Assembly (NCBI GenBank): GCA_023053685.1
Contig: JALIGW010000022.1
Coordinates: 1,959,501 to 2,023,500, forward strand
Direction of reading: 5' to 3'
Length of the DNA: 64,000 nt
Source of the DNA: Diadophis punctatus similis
Lineage: Eukaryota; Chordata; Lepidosauria; Squamata; Dipsadidae
In this document: in pieces, positions 1 through 10,284 of the stretch
Layout of the letters: each line of letters opens with the position of its first letter
How positions within the stretch are numbered: the first letter of the stretch is position 1
Position numbers and translations under genes: made by a program
The notes under the pieces: generated by a model
What the model was told of the DNA's origin: nothing
Databases searched by the model: none
What the model saw: only the letters and a program-made list of their open reading frames with translations

Positions 1-420
1 TTAAGAATCCAGGTGGCTGTTCTTTCTTCTTTTCTGTCTAGCCTGAACCCCCCCTGAAAAAGGATATTGAAGAAACATTCACCTGGGCCCAAACAGGCTA
101 CAGTCCTTTCTCTCGTCTGGATGAAAGCATTTTTCAAACCAGAATGAAACTTTTATTAGTTCAAGGGATGCTTGCAGAGCTGTTGGGTGCATGCATTGTA
201 ATGAGACAGACAGAGCAAAAATAAAAAAAACAACCACCTTCTTAATAGCCTTGCTCCAGGGAGCAATCTAGGAGGACCAGTTACTACTATTTTGTTTTTT
301 GCTACAAGTGGAATTGTCCATACTTTCAGAGATTTCTATTTCTAATCCCACTTAATGTATGGCTGCTTAATTTGCTGAGGTTTGAGGGGCCCTTAGTGGT
401 CTCTGAGCTTGGTTGTTTTC
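1..420. other. Unassigned sequence at left edge
   Basis: I recognise no gene, RNA or repeat here. Stop codons are frequent in all frames and no splice-bounded conserved coding block is visible. The last ~50 bases resemble the linker that elsewhere follows the hammerhead-like repeat on its minus strand. Confidence 0.4.
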
Positions 421-830
421 TTGCAGACGTTTCATTACCAAACTAGGTAACATCATCAAAGCTGCACTGATGATGAGTTATCTAGTTTGGCATGAAACAT
501 CTGCAAGGAAACTACCAAGCTCAAAGAACACCAAAGACCGCACAATTCTCCTCCTCCTCCTTTTCCTCTCTGCAAGCCCCACTCCTTTCTAGCACTGATG
601 ATGCGACCTAGTTGGATAATGAAACGTCTGCAAGAAAACAAGTAAGCTCAGAGAGCACCAAGGACCCCACAGTCTCCTCCCCCCTCCCCCTTCTCCTCTT
701 CTTCCCTTCTACTCCACAACCCACTCCCTTCCAGCACTGATGATGGTACCTAGTTTGGTCATGAAATGTATGCAAGAAAACCACCTAGCTCAGAAAGCAC
801 CAAGGACCCCTCATTTCAACCCTTAGCTAC
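421..830. mobile_element. Hammerhead-like repeat array A (1 minus copy, 3 plus copies)
   Basis: One ~45-bp motif occurs four times: minus at 421-463, plus at 463-508, 591-634 and 733-776. The plus copies are spaced 128 and 142 bp. Each has a CTGATGA-type core, an arm around CTAGTT, then GAAAC or a close variant and a TGCAAGAAA-type tail. A linker about a gene-like 'agctcagagagcaccaagga' sequence follows each copy. The minus copy and the first plus copy abut head to head. The core resembles a hammerhead ribozyme with a minimal stem III, as described for Penelope-like elements and retrozymes. Family assignment is inference; the repetition is directly visible. Confidence 0.6.
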
Positions 831-1759
831 AAAGATTCTCCTCCATCAGCATACTGAGGTTTTTACCACTCTTGTCCAATGTGATGTTTAAGGGATCGTA
901 GTCCAGGTGTTTCAAGGCTGCCTGGACCACTCATCTTCTGGACTGGTCACATTTCGATACTTGATTACTTCCACAGGTAGCAAAGCTGCCTTTGTCCAAT
1001 CCTGGGCTCCCTTTCATTCTAAAGGCTGCTTTATAAAACTGCACTTCCTCTTGACTGGGTTTTGAAGAAGCGTCTTAATTATCGCCTCCCTCCTCCCCCT
1101 TCGCAATTTCTTGGCTCCAGGAAAGAAAAGTGTTCAGCTTAACTTCAGCTTTTTCATGGGAAACAAAAGCAAGTTTGTCTTCCATGCATACTTCGCAGTC
1201 ATCAACCTGCTGTGGTTTGGTTTGGTTTTGTTCTGAAATGCAAAAGCTCGTGCATCCATTTGTATGAGTCAGGCAGGTGGGAAACGGTTCCAGATGAGTG
1301 AGGCCCATTCAGTCTGGGATATCCTGGTGGGCCTGGACCATTTTTGAACCAGCTCCTGGTTTCCTTTTGGCTAAGGTGGCCCGTTGGCATCTTACCAAGC
1401 GAACTCAGAGAACGGGCATCCCCGATTGGTTTTTACGACGAAGAACGGTAAATCCCAAACCAGGAAACAATATCCTGTTCATTTGAGCCACACCTTGCCT
1501 TTATCACGGTGCAAGAGAAGCAACCAGGAAGCTGAAATGCCTGTGTGTGCCTTCTTCCTCCTGGTTTATTCTGGACCCAGGCAGAGAGAGAGGTTGCCAT
1601 CCCCAGAGAGCCAAACTACATGCAGGTGCTCATTTGGTGCTCAATGCGATGCTGAACAGTTGCCTAGGGGGACTTGGGCAGAACAGAATACAGCAGTCCA
1701 GCCTCGAAATAAAGCTTGCTATCCTCAGCAAGGTCAGCCCATAGATTTATTTTTACTTA
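831..1759. other. Unassigned intergenic sequence
   Basis: No gene or repeat recognised. Short open frames on both strands (for example 1384-1791 plus) show no domain or conserved composition and look like chance. Confidence 0.4.
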
Positions 1760-1906
1760 TTTTTTTTAATCCTGCCTTTATTACTACATAAGTAACTCAA
1801 GGCAGTGAACATATTTCTGAATATGCCTTTCTCCTCCTAGTTTCCCCATAACGACAACTGTCAGGTGAGTTGGGCTGAGAAGAGTGACTGGCCCAGTCAC
1901 CCAGTT

Positions 1907-2190
1907 GGCTTTCCTGCCTAGGGCGGGACTAGAACTCACTGTCTCCTGGTGATTGGGTAAAGTTACCCTGTCTGGTTTTCATGTCTAAGGCGGGACTAGA
2001 ACTCCCTGTCTCCTAGTGATTGACACAAAGTCACCCAGCTGGCTTTCATGTCTAAGGCGGGACTAGAACTCCCTGTCTCCTAGTGATTGACACAAAGTCA
2101 CCCAGCTGGCTTTCATGTCTAAGGCGGGACTAGAACTCCCTGTCTCCTAGTGATTGACACAAAGTCACCCAGCTGGCTTTCATGCCTAAT
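1907..2190. repeat. 67-bp minisatellite within a SINE
   Basis: The phrase 'ggctttcatgtctaagg' (or a near copy) begins at 1907, 1974, 2041, 2108 and 2175, an exact period of 67 bp. The copies at 2041 and 2108 are nearly identical and the first is more diverged, so expansion appears recent towards the right. Confidence 0.9.
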
Positions 2191-2380
2191 ATGGGACACT
2201 GAGCCTGTACAGCTCGGCGGCTTGATTCCCGTGAGGGAATAAACTGCGTAGGGACAGGCGTACTGGCATTCAGGCGTACCGCGGGTAAGATAACATTGCC
2301 CGAAAAAATTCCTTTCACAGAGGCAGCCAGCCACTTCGCTGATCCCTGGCTAACACGTGCCATACGCTAAAAAAAGGGGG
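2191..2380. other. GC-rich insert of unknown origin inside the SINE
   Basis: This segment has no resemblance to the flanking SINE or to other repeats in the window. It contains short hairpins (ATTCCC-GTGA-GGGAAT near 2226-2241; GGG...CCC near 2281-2302) and a repeated GGCGTAC. It ends in an A run followed by a G run. It could be a retroposed structured RNA; I could not match it to 7SK, RNase P, U3, U8 or U17 as I remember them. Confidence 0.4.
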
Positions 2381-2470
2381 GGGGGGACTAGAATTCACCA
2401 TCTCCTGGTTTCTAAGCCAGCACCTTTGCCACTACACCAAACTGGCTCTCTGGTAGCTTGGTGGCAGCCT

Positions 2471-3089
2471 CTCTTAGAGGACAGCCACGACTGCAAGTAG
2501 ACCTCTGTTGAAGAACTGAGAGACGCACTTCAGCTCAGGGGCCTCGCTCTTTTTGTTTTTCCTTCCCTGGCAAAGGTGGCACAGAGAAGCTGCAGAGGCC
2601 TGACCTTCTCTCCAGCCAGTCTGTGGTGTTTTCATTAAGAAGGTGTTGCTGGAATGACGTTTTGCCCATCCAGCTCTCCGAATAAAGAGCTCTTTCTGGT
2701 CAGCGTTTTATCCTAACCCACCTTGGCCTGGAAACTCTTAAAAAACAGCCCTGCGAAGGAAAGGGGAGAGATGGTCAAACGGAAAAGACGGGCAAGGAGG
2801 AGGAGGAGATGGTCACCTCTCTTCTCACTTGGGAAAGTTGTCATTTTGGGCAGGCTGGAGGTCACGGAGAGATTGGTGGGCACTGCAGGGATGGTTTGCG
2901 CCATCCTCCTCTACACGTCAGGGTGACAGTTGCAATTAAAGCTTTGCCTCTATTTTAGGCATGGACACCTCTGGGTTCCTTTAAGTGTTGCATCAGCCTT
3001 GCATTCATCTGTGCAGGCTTGGCTGGGGATGAGGGGAGGTGTAGCTCCTCCGAATGTCAAAGGCATCTGGTCGAGGAAGACCTTTTTTA
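2471..3089. other. Unassigned intergenic sequence
   Basis: No gene or recognised repeat. The sequence becomes richer in CpG towards the island that follows. Confidence 0.4.
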
Positions 3090-3720
3090 GATTTTGTAGC
3101 ATCTGATGCGCCCTTCCCAAGGCAGAGAGTGGGGGACGCGTGCGAAACTTCTCCCCGCATGTCTTGACCTGGCTGATTTCTGCCTAGCGAGCCCGGAAGC
3201 CTGCGGGGGAGGGGGCTCCGGCTCGGGCGTCCTCTGGTCTTTCCCCGTCCGACCGGGCGTCGGCCACCGCCCCCCCCCCGGACACAGAGGCCCCTTTTTC
3301 CCTCCCGGCCGGGGTGTTGTTTTTTCCAGGAATGTGCGGAATCGCGCTGTGTCCGGCCAGCCGGCGGATCCACGCACACTGCCTCCATTCAAGCCGGCGC
3401 CCGAGACGGCCGAAACCGCACCGCGGGCTGGCTGGCTGGCACCCCGCGGGCAGCGGCCGATCCGCCCCTGCCAGAGCAGGCTTCGCGGCCGGCGGAGCCG
3501 GGGCGGAGCAGCGCCCTCCTTCCCCGGGCTGCCCTCCGAACGGGGCGCCGGGCTGCAGCTCCTCACCGGCCCTAAAGCATCCTCTGCCGGGTCCAGAACT
3601 GGAGGAAGGGAGCGGTTCTCCCACCTCCCTTCGGGAGGGCGCCAGGTTGGGGAAGGCGGATGTCGCAGGACAAGCAGAAGGGAAGACCCGAAAATCGGGA
3701 GGGCCTGGAAGCCCCTTTTC
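3090..3720. promoter_or_regulatory. Orphan CpG island
   Basis: About 630 bp of high G+C with many CpG dinucleotides, in strong contrast to the flanks. Overlapping open frames on both strands (up to 259 codons) follow from low stop-codon density in GC-rich DNA and have no recognisable domain. Islands like this usually mark a promoter, but no conserved first exon is visible on either strand. It lies about 2.6 kb beyond the 3' end of FOXA3 coding sequence. Confidence 0.6.
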
Positions 3721-3834
3721 CGTCTGACCCATCGGGTTAAATTGTATAGTGTTAATTTTCTTCGTGAGCTGCGAGAAAACTTCCTTCGGAAAAGGGGCGG
3801 ATAGCTCAGAGTTAAATGAGGGGTCGTTGGGGGA

Positions 3835-4200
3835 TCTTTTTTGCAGATGTTTCATGACTGGACTAGGTAGCATCATCAGTGCCAGAAGGATGGGGGGGGG
3901 TTTGCAGAGAGGAGGAGGAGGACTGTGGCTTCCTTGGTTCTCTCTGAGTTTGGGGTTTTTCATGTAGATGTTTCATGACCCAACTAGATAAGTTCATCAG
4001 TGATAGGAGGGAGAGGGTTTGTAGAGAGGAGGACGAGGTTGAGGACTGTGGGGTCTTTGGAGATCCCTGAGCATGGTGGTTTTCTTGCAGATATTTCATG
4101 ACCCAATTAAGTAACATCATCAATGCAAATCCACTTTCTTCTACCGGTAATACTGATGATGTTATCAAGTTGGGCAATGAAACATCTGCAAGAAAAGCAC
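3835..4200. mobile_element. Hammerhead-like repeat array B (3 minus copies, 1 plus copy)
   Basis: Minus-strand copies at 3841-3883, 3961-4003 and 4084-4128 (spacing 120 and 123 bp) are followed by a plus copy at 4150-4192. The minus copies each read CTGATGA or TTGATGA, then a TAGTT arm, then CATGAAACATC or a variant. The plus copy reads CTGATGATGTTATC...AATGAAACATC. As in array A, the two orientations face each other head to head. Inter-motif linkers are GGAGGA-rich on the plus strand. Confidence 0.6.
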
Positions 4201-4643
4201 CCAGCTCAAGGAGCACCCTGGCTCTTATTTGTAGTATGCGTAGTCCTCCCTCTCACCCACCCTGGCTCTTCTTCCTGGAAGAGCAAGGAACCCCACTCGG
4301 GAAGGCCATGCGCAAACTCAGGACGTGCTTTCAGGATGTGCCCCAAGCGTGCTCCTCCCTGACCCCATTGCCCAGGTGTTGGTGCCCCAGTGAGTTAGTG
4401 ATTAATCTGCTCTGCAAGGGCAGCGGGTGGGGGTGGGATCTGAGGCCCTGGGCCCCTCCTCCAAGAGATGGGCATTGTGTTTGAGGAGTAAACAACCCTG
4501 GGTCACAGACTGCCCTGCGTGGGTGGCAGTAAAAGGTAACTGGGCCTTCTTGGAAGGGGGTCTTCAGGAGCTGGATGGGAGTTGAAATTAGTAGGAGGGG
4601 GAGTCCTTTGCACCCCTCTCCAGTTGCTCTTCATAGTCTACTC
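4201..4643. other. Unassigned intergenic sequence
   Basis: No gene or repeat recognised. Confidence 0.4.
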
Positions 4644-4786
4644 CAGGGCTATACAACCTTGGCAACTTTTAAGACTTGTGGACTTCAACTCCCAGAATGC
4701 CCCAGCCATTGATGTTGAGAAATGAGCAATTAGCCCACTTTCAGTAGAAAGCTAGCATGTCAGGGAGAAAGGTCTTTCTCCCTGAA

Positions 4787-4822
<36 letters not shown>

Positions 4823-4944
4823 AAGTAATCTGAACACAGCACCATTGCCTTCTCTTACAGGTTGTGGCAGCTAACATAGGGATCGCCAAACTTGGCAACT
4901 TTAAGACTTGTGGACTTCAAATCCCAGAATTCCCCAGCCAGCAT
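4644..4944. repeat. Two single-arm hAT-type MITE fragments and a (TG)n
   Basis: Arms of the palindromic MITE ('ttggcaactttaagacttgt' type) lie at 4644-4711 and 4877-4944. A (TG)n run at about 4790-4819 lies between them. Each fragment has only one arm, so both are truncated. Confidence 0.7.
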
Positions 4945-5018
4945 ACCATGGGTACCATGTCTGTGCCTTGTGTGTGTGTAAATCATGCTTTGTTGGTCAG
5001 GATATCAATACTGTAGAC

Positions 5019-5111
5019 TAGTGTTTCTCAACCTTAGCAATTTGAAGATGGGTGGACTTCTGGGAATTGAAGTTCACCCATCTTCAAGTTGCCAAGGTTG
5101 AGAAATATTGA
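5019..5111. mobile_element. Palindromic hAT-type MITE, shortened
   Basis: Inverted arms start 'tagtgtttctcaacctta' and end in the complement. The central part is deleted compared with other copies. Flanks share TGTAGAC on both sides (5012-5018 and about 5112-5118), consistent with an 8-bp hAT target duplication. Confidence 0.7.
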
Positions 5112-5311
5112 TGTAGACACTGCAATTGAAACAGAAGTTAAGAGAATTTCATAGATATTGGTTATCTATTTTTTTTCTGGATTATACTTTTCTCTTAAAA
5201 TCGTTTCTGTGATTTAGATGATAGGGCAGAGGTTATTTGGAAAAGGAAAGCAAGATTTCATGGTGTATCTAGGCATGGTTGACTTGGAAAAAATATGTCA
5301 ACAGTTATTTG

Positions 5312-5317
5312 TTTATT
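5312..5317 (-). terminator. FOXA3: Candidate FOXA3 poly(A) signal
   Basis: AATAAA on the minus strand, about 960 bp past the FOXA3 stop. It is the nearest canonical hexamer I found downstream, but no clear GT-rich element settles it. Confidence 0.25.
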
Positions 5318-6275
5318 ATCAATAATAATCCAACTATTTGTAAGGCCTCACTAGGGGTTAGGAGTCATCATATCCCCATGGCAGATTTATAAATGTTTCA
5401 GAGGAACTTTTTTTTTGGTTCTAATCATCCCGAAAAGCAAGAGCGAAAGACACAGAATTGAAACCAAGACACCGCTCTGAGCTGTCTCTAAAGCACGATA
5501 TATTAAATCAACTCTTACCCTTTTCCCAACAGAGAGCACATGTATTTAAATATAAAGCCATTACAAAATATATATATATATATTTGAATTATATTCCCTG
5601 TTCCACTTCAGGCTGTGGCGTAATCGTCTTTGGTGTAACCAAACCCCTTTCTGTACGTGTAACAATGGAAGTCCTCACCAAGCTTGATTCTGACCTAAAC
5701 AGGTTTGAGTATCCCGAGACAAAATTTCAATCACCGACTGTAACATTTTCATTGAGACAGCAAAGTCCTAGGCTGCAGCACAACCTCTTCCCTCTTCGTT
5801 TACATATGGACATTCACCATAAGTCCATTCCTGGAGAGAGAAAACATAGCTAATTGAAACATTCCGAGTGAGGCCCCTCAGTCCGAGATGGTGGGGTTTT
5901 GCCCTTGGGGAATCCATGCTGACCCATGACCTCCATGTCAACGTGGACAGGGAGCCGCCACTGGTCCTACCAGTCTGCCCTTGATAGCAGCAAGGCATGG
6001 AACTGGGGGGGTTTTCCTGGCTGTTCCCTGCTCCCTGTTACTGTGGGCACAAGAGTCTGTTGAAGCAGAAGGTATCGTTGACCATGATGAGATTTGGAAA
6101 GTTCATCTGAATCAGGTAGACCAGGCCTCCCGGTACGCTCCTTTCCTCTACCCATGTTGTAAGTTGGCTGTTGATGGGAGGGAACATCTGGTGGATGGTC
6201 TTCCTGGTGATTTTGGCCGAGTTTCTCTGATCCGTCCAGTGTCCTTCCTTTTGATTTGGTGGTAGGGCAGCAGCC
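5318..6275 (-). other. FOXA3: Probable FOXA3 3' UTR
   Basis: The ~960 bp between the FOXA3 stop and the candidate poly(A) signal hold no recognised repeat except a short (TA)n at about 5568-5584. Lack of repeats in a repeat-dense window fits transcribed, constrained sequence. Extent is inferred. Confidence 0.4.
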
Positions 6276-7463
6276 TTATGAGGCGTTGAGCAACGAACGG
6301 CTGTAGAGGCTCTGGTAGTAGGAACCGGTCTCGCCGAGTGAGGTGGAGCTCTCATAGGTATGTTTACTTTCCACCGAGTGTGGAGAGTTGTAGCCGCTAT
6401 ACGCCATAGCCTGCTCGTAGGATTTAAGGTCAATCTTGTGGCTTTGCTCGGTGGACATCAAGTTGGTGATGGAAAAAGGATGATTGAAGTTGAACTGAGG
6501 GTCCATTTTGAGATCGTTCGGAAGATCCAGGTTGGTAATGGAGTTGGCAAAGTAGTGACTAGTCATAGATTGGGAGATGGGAGCTGGGGAGGCCTCGGAC
6601 GCCGGGGAGGAGCCCTGAGCTCCAGAACAATCAAGTTGAACCAAACTTCTTTGCTCCTCAGAACCATGGGAGGTGTCTGAATGGCCGGACTCGGCTCCTT
6701 CTGAACCAGGGTTGGGACTCTGACCTTCCTGAAGGCCTTCAGAAACCTTTGAGGCTTGCTCTCGAGCGTGGGAAGCCTTGGAGTTGGTCTTCTTAGCCTT
6801 ATCCTCGATTTTGAAACGCTTCTGGCGTCTCAGGTAGCAGCCATTTTCAAACATGTTGCCCGAGTTGGGGTGGAGGGCCCAGTAGGACCCCTTGCCTGGC
6901 TTGTCTGGCGAACGGGCCACCTTGACAAAGCAGTCGTTGAAAGACAGCGAATGGCGAATTGAGTTCTGCCAACGTTGCTGGTTCTCACGATAGTAGGGGA
7001 AGAGATCCATGATCCACTGGTAGATCTCGTTGAGGGTCAGCATTTTGCTGGGGGCCTGCTGAATGGCCATGGTTATGAGAGAGATGTATGAGTAGGGCGG
7101 CTTGGCATGGGTCAGCGTGCGCCGGTAGGACTTGTTGATCTCCTTGGGCCTGCTCATGTTTGGGGAGGAGTAACCCAGAGGGGCCATGGGCTGGCCAACG
7201 TTTTGGTAGGGTGACAGTGAATTGAGAGTGGGGGGCTGGGCTCCCAGTGGCGTCAACACTGGGCTGACCGGAGATGCCACCGTGGGGAGACCCATGGCGC
7301 TGGTGGCGTTGGTCAGTCCCGTGACAGAAGGGCTGCTCAAGCCGCTGTTTGGGTAACTCATATTTATAGAATTGGGAGAACTCAACGGATTGAGGGTCAC
7401 ATAAGAATTAATGGGGTTCATCGGCCCCAAACTGGACGCCATTGTGCTGACGGAAGGAAACAC
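6276..7463 (-). CDS. FOXA3: FOXA3 (HNF-3 gamma), coding exon 2
   Basis: This exon encodes 395 residues plus TAA of a forkhead pioneer transcription factor that opens chromatin at liver, gut and pancreas enhancers. The acceptor is TTTTCCTCAG at 7464-7465 side and the phase is 0, joining exon 1 as ...PTE|VFPSV. The forkhead domain is at about residues 143-236 of the joined 419-residue protein, beginning [18 protein letters not shown] and including the recognition helix [13 protein letters not shown] and the wing motif KGSYWALHP. The C-terminal FOXA transactivation motifs [13 protein letters not shown] and [14 protein letters not shown] are intact. The N-terminus matches FOXA3 ([12 protein letters not shown]) better than FOXA1 or FOXA2. 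The protein is longer than human FOXA3, which I recall as 350 residues, mainly in the N-terminal region and the linker after the forkhead. No frameshift is seen. Confidence 0.96.
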   Translation of the reverse strand: MFPSVSTMASSLGPMNPINSYVTLNPLSSPNSINMSYPNSGLSSPSVTGLTNATSAMGLPTVASPVSPVLTPLGAQPPTLNSLSPYQNVGQPMAPLGYSSPNMSRPKEINKSYRRTLTHAKPPYSYISLITMAIQQAPSKMLTLNEIYQWIMDLFPYYRENQQRWQNSIRHSLSFNDCFVKVARSPDKPGKGSYWALHPNSGNMFENGCYLRRQKRFKIEDKAKKTNSKASHAREQASKVSEGLQEGQSPNPGSEGAESGHSDTSHGSEEQRSLVQLDCSGAQGSSPASEASPAPISQSMTSHYFANSITNLDLPNDLKMDPQFNFNHPFSITNLMSTEQSHKIDLKSYEQAMAYSGYNSPHSVESKHTYESSTSLGETGSYYQSLYSRSLLNAS

Positions 7464-8747
7464 CTGAGGAAAAGAGAAGAAAGACTTGGTCAGAAGATAC
7501 GTTCTGTGGGGAGAGAGTCACAAAACAGGCAGAAAATCCATAGGTGAAGCTTTTTCCCCACTGTGGGGATCAAGCTGAACATTGATTTATGCTGCTGCTT
7601 CCAAGATAGTTCTAAGAGAAGCAGAGGCTCAGCTGCTGACGGTACAATCCTCTGAGACTTGTTGGTCTCAGGAGAGAATAATAGAAAGGGAAGACACAGC
7701 AAAGTTTATCTAGGGAGCTAGAAGGACAGGGCCCCAATGATTCATAGGGGCTAGCCCAATGTAGTTTCATGGCATTTACAGAACTGTTATCTCTGTTTCA
7801 TTGAATGGATCAGCCCAACATTTTTTCTGTGAGGTCTTGCATTACCTACCACTCATTGGAAGGAGTTTTTTTCTGTTCCCTTTCCCAACAACACCCCAAA
7901 ATGTCACCAAACTATAATTTTGATTGTGACCGAAGGAGAAATTTAGTCAATGCCCACCTGGAATACAACCACATTGATTACATTTTATTTTTGTTAACTG
8001 TAAGCAGAATAAAATTTAGAAGACTAAACCTCTGGTCCCAGTGACCAACCCAGACTGGATCTAGCAAAAAGGAAACGGTGAATTTGCATAGGGTTTTATA
8101 GAAGACAGGAAGTGCACCTGAAGAGGTGAGCATAGGGTGGGAAAATCCAGGTTCAGATCCCAGAACAGTTAGGATATTCCTGGACCTGAATCATGAACAC
8201 CAAGCAAGGTGGGAAAGATTAGAAAGCAGGGCTAGAGACTCAAATCAAAGCAGCTTTCTCCAAGCCAAAGTCTTTCAGATGATTTGGACTACAGCACCCA
8301 GAAGTCACAGCCATCTCTTAGCTCTGGGATTTGTAGTGGAAACATAGCATTCCAACTTCGTTGGAAACTCTATGATGGCACACAAACACACAATCTCCTC
8401 AAGGAACAGGATTCTCAGACTTCTAGAGAACTTCAATTCCCAAGTTCCCATAAGCCAGCAGAATGTCCTCTCATTCACACAGTGATCCAGGCAAGTCTCT
8501 CGTGTGTGCAAAGTACTTTGGGCTATTTTAAATCACATTCTGTGCAATAAAAGTATCCCAGAGAGCATATCTGAAATTAAAAATATTACATATGGTATAC
8601 AGAAAGTGATGGCAGAAATTTTGGGCTCAGTTGTGGTTGTTAGTCAAGGGTTACCTGAATAGTTCCCATCACCACCATTGGCAACACCATGATCACTGTG
8701 AAGACTGGACTTTGTGGTTTAACATCTATTTTTGCGGTTCAATAAAA

Positions 8748-9035
8748 AAAGAGTATATCTATCTCAAAGTTAGAACAAGAAGCAATGGATGGAAATTAAT
8801 TAAGAAGACAGCCAACGTAGAAATAAGAAGAAATTTCCTGACAGTGAGAACAATTAATTAGTGGAATAGCTTGCTTCCAGAAGTTGTGGGTGCTCCAATC
8901 CTGGAGGTTTTTAAGAAGCGATTGGACAACATTTGTCTGAATTGTTCTATCTAGGGCTTCCTGCCTGAGCAGGGGGTTGGATTAGAAGACCTCTAAGGTT
9001 CCTTCCGACTCTGTTGTTCTGTTATTTTGTGCCTT
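8748..9035 (+). mobile_element. CR1-type LINE 3' fragment
   Basis: It contains the CR1 3' sequence in sense order: 'agcaatggatggaaattaat', 'gaagttgtgggtgctcc', 'ggaggtttttaagaagcgat' and 'agaagacctctaaggttcc', ending near 'ttctgttatttt'. It is 5'-truncated, as usual for CR1. Confidence 0.8.
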
Positions 9036-9528
9036 GTGCTTAGGAAAGAACACTTGGGAGAGTCATCCTCAAATGACGTCTGATCCTCAAGCAGTAACTC
9101 ATCACCTCGGAGCAAAAAAACGAACTTTCGGTTGACTCTGATTTGGCTGGCTTTGTCTTGGATGCGTATTGCAGCTTAGTTTGGTGGGCCAAACCTTCTA
9201 AATCCTTTTTAGAATAAGGGAAGGAGATTAGTAGTAACCAAGGCCAGGGTCCCATTGTCTCTGAGATCACAGATGGCTTTTGAACCGTCTTTCCTTATCT
9301 TAGATTAAAAGGAGCTATTTCAGGGCCACTCTCGAAGACCCTTGTCACAGGACTGGGATTTACTAGCCAGATGTTTCTTAGGTCCAGTAGGAACTTTCCC
9401 CCCTAAGATGGACAGCAACCTTTGGAACAAGCCCTGGGAGGATTCCTTGACAAGGACATTTGGAAACCCATGCAAAATTCCTCATCTATTGCTCCAGGGG
9501 TCAAATCTCTAAGGGTGAGGAGCAAATA

Positions 9529-9892
9529 CAGCTAGTCCTCGATTTATGACTACTGATGTATGTTGCTAAGTGAGACATTGGTTAAGTGAATTTTGCCACC
9601 ATCGTTAAGTGACTCACTGCAGTTGTTAAGCTAATCACATGGTTGTTAAGTGAATCTGGCTTCCCCGTTGACTTGCCTTGTCAGAAGGTCGCAAAAGGGG
9701 ATCACGTGACTTGGCGACACTGCAACTGTCATAACTATGAGTCAGTTGCCAAGCACCCAAATTTTATTCACGTGACTGTGGGGATGTTGCAACAATCGTA
9801 AGTGTGAAAAACGGTCGTAAGTCAATTTTTCAGTGCCATTGTAACTTTGAACGGTCACTAAATGAACGGTTGTAACTCGAGGCCTACCTATG
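9529..9892 (+). mobile_element. Tigger/pogo-like MITE copy
   Basis: It starts CAGCTAGTCCTCGATTTATG and ends with the complementary 'ctcgaggcctacctatg'. Body landmarks 'gttaagtgaatctggcttcc' and 'ggggatcacgtgac' are shared with about 14 other copies in the window. A TA precedes the left end. Strand is set by the family's majority orientation and is arbitrary. Confidence 0.8.
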
Positions 9893-10284
9893 TATCTTTA
9901 TAAAGGTAGGGTGATGTGTGCTGTTTGTCCCAGATCGGTCATGTATTTACCAATAAGTCAGCTGTGCTGCATACTTAGGAGTTTGGTTGTTTCTGACACC
10001 AGAATGGATGCAGCAGACATAACTTGCCACATAAATTATATATGTGCGAGGCAGCAGTTGTTATAATTATTTTTCCTTATAGGCAGCTAAAAACAATAAG
10101 GATGAACCTTATCCTGGCTCAGTTGTTCGACTGGATACTCTTCATGGAGTCTAAACATTTCTGCATAATTCTGTGAGCTGCGGCCAGCTTTTTCTTCAAA
10201 ATGAATATTCACGGGCTCTATGAAATATTAGAATTATAGATAATCAGTTACACAGCCTATAGGGTCTAAAGTCTCCCAGTACTT

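Larger units (their letters stand above)
1760..2470 (-). mobile_element. Sauria-type tRNA SINE, expanded and interrupted
   Basis: Read on the minus strand this has the tRNA-like head (2455 leftwards, 'ccagtttggtgtagtgg' type), the body ending in 'gagttctagtcccgcc' and the tail with 'ccttgagttacttatg' and 'aaaggcaggatt' near 1770-1800. Two things are odd. The body is expanded into a 67-bp tandem repeat between 1907 and about 2190. A GC-rich ~190-bp segment that is not SINE sequence interrupts it at about 2190-2380. Sauria SINEs are tRNA-derived with a Bov-B-like tail. The family name is from memory. Confidence 0.65.

Noticed and set aside
1907..2190. Regularly spaced direct repeats suggesting a CRISPR array
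   Set aside because: The whole 67-bp unit repeats with no unique spacers, in a vertebrate genome; it is a SINE-derived minisatellite.
3184..3963. 259-codon minus frame in the CpG island
   Set aside because: It crosses into the hammerhead-like repeats and is explained by low stop density in GC-rich DNA.
6276..7463. Assignment to FOXA1 or FOXA2
   Set aside because: Exon 1 MLGSVKME, the [12 protein letters not shown] segment and the IRF2BP1/MYPOP neighbourhood point to FOXA3.
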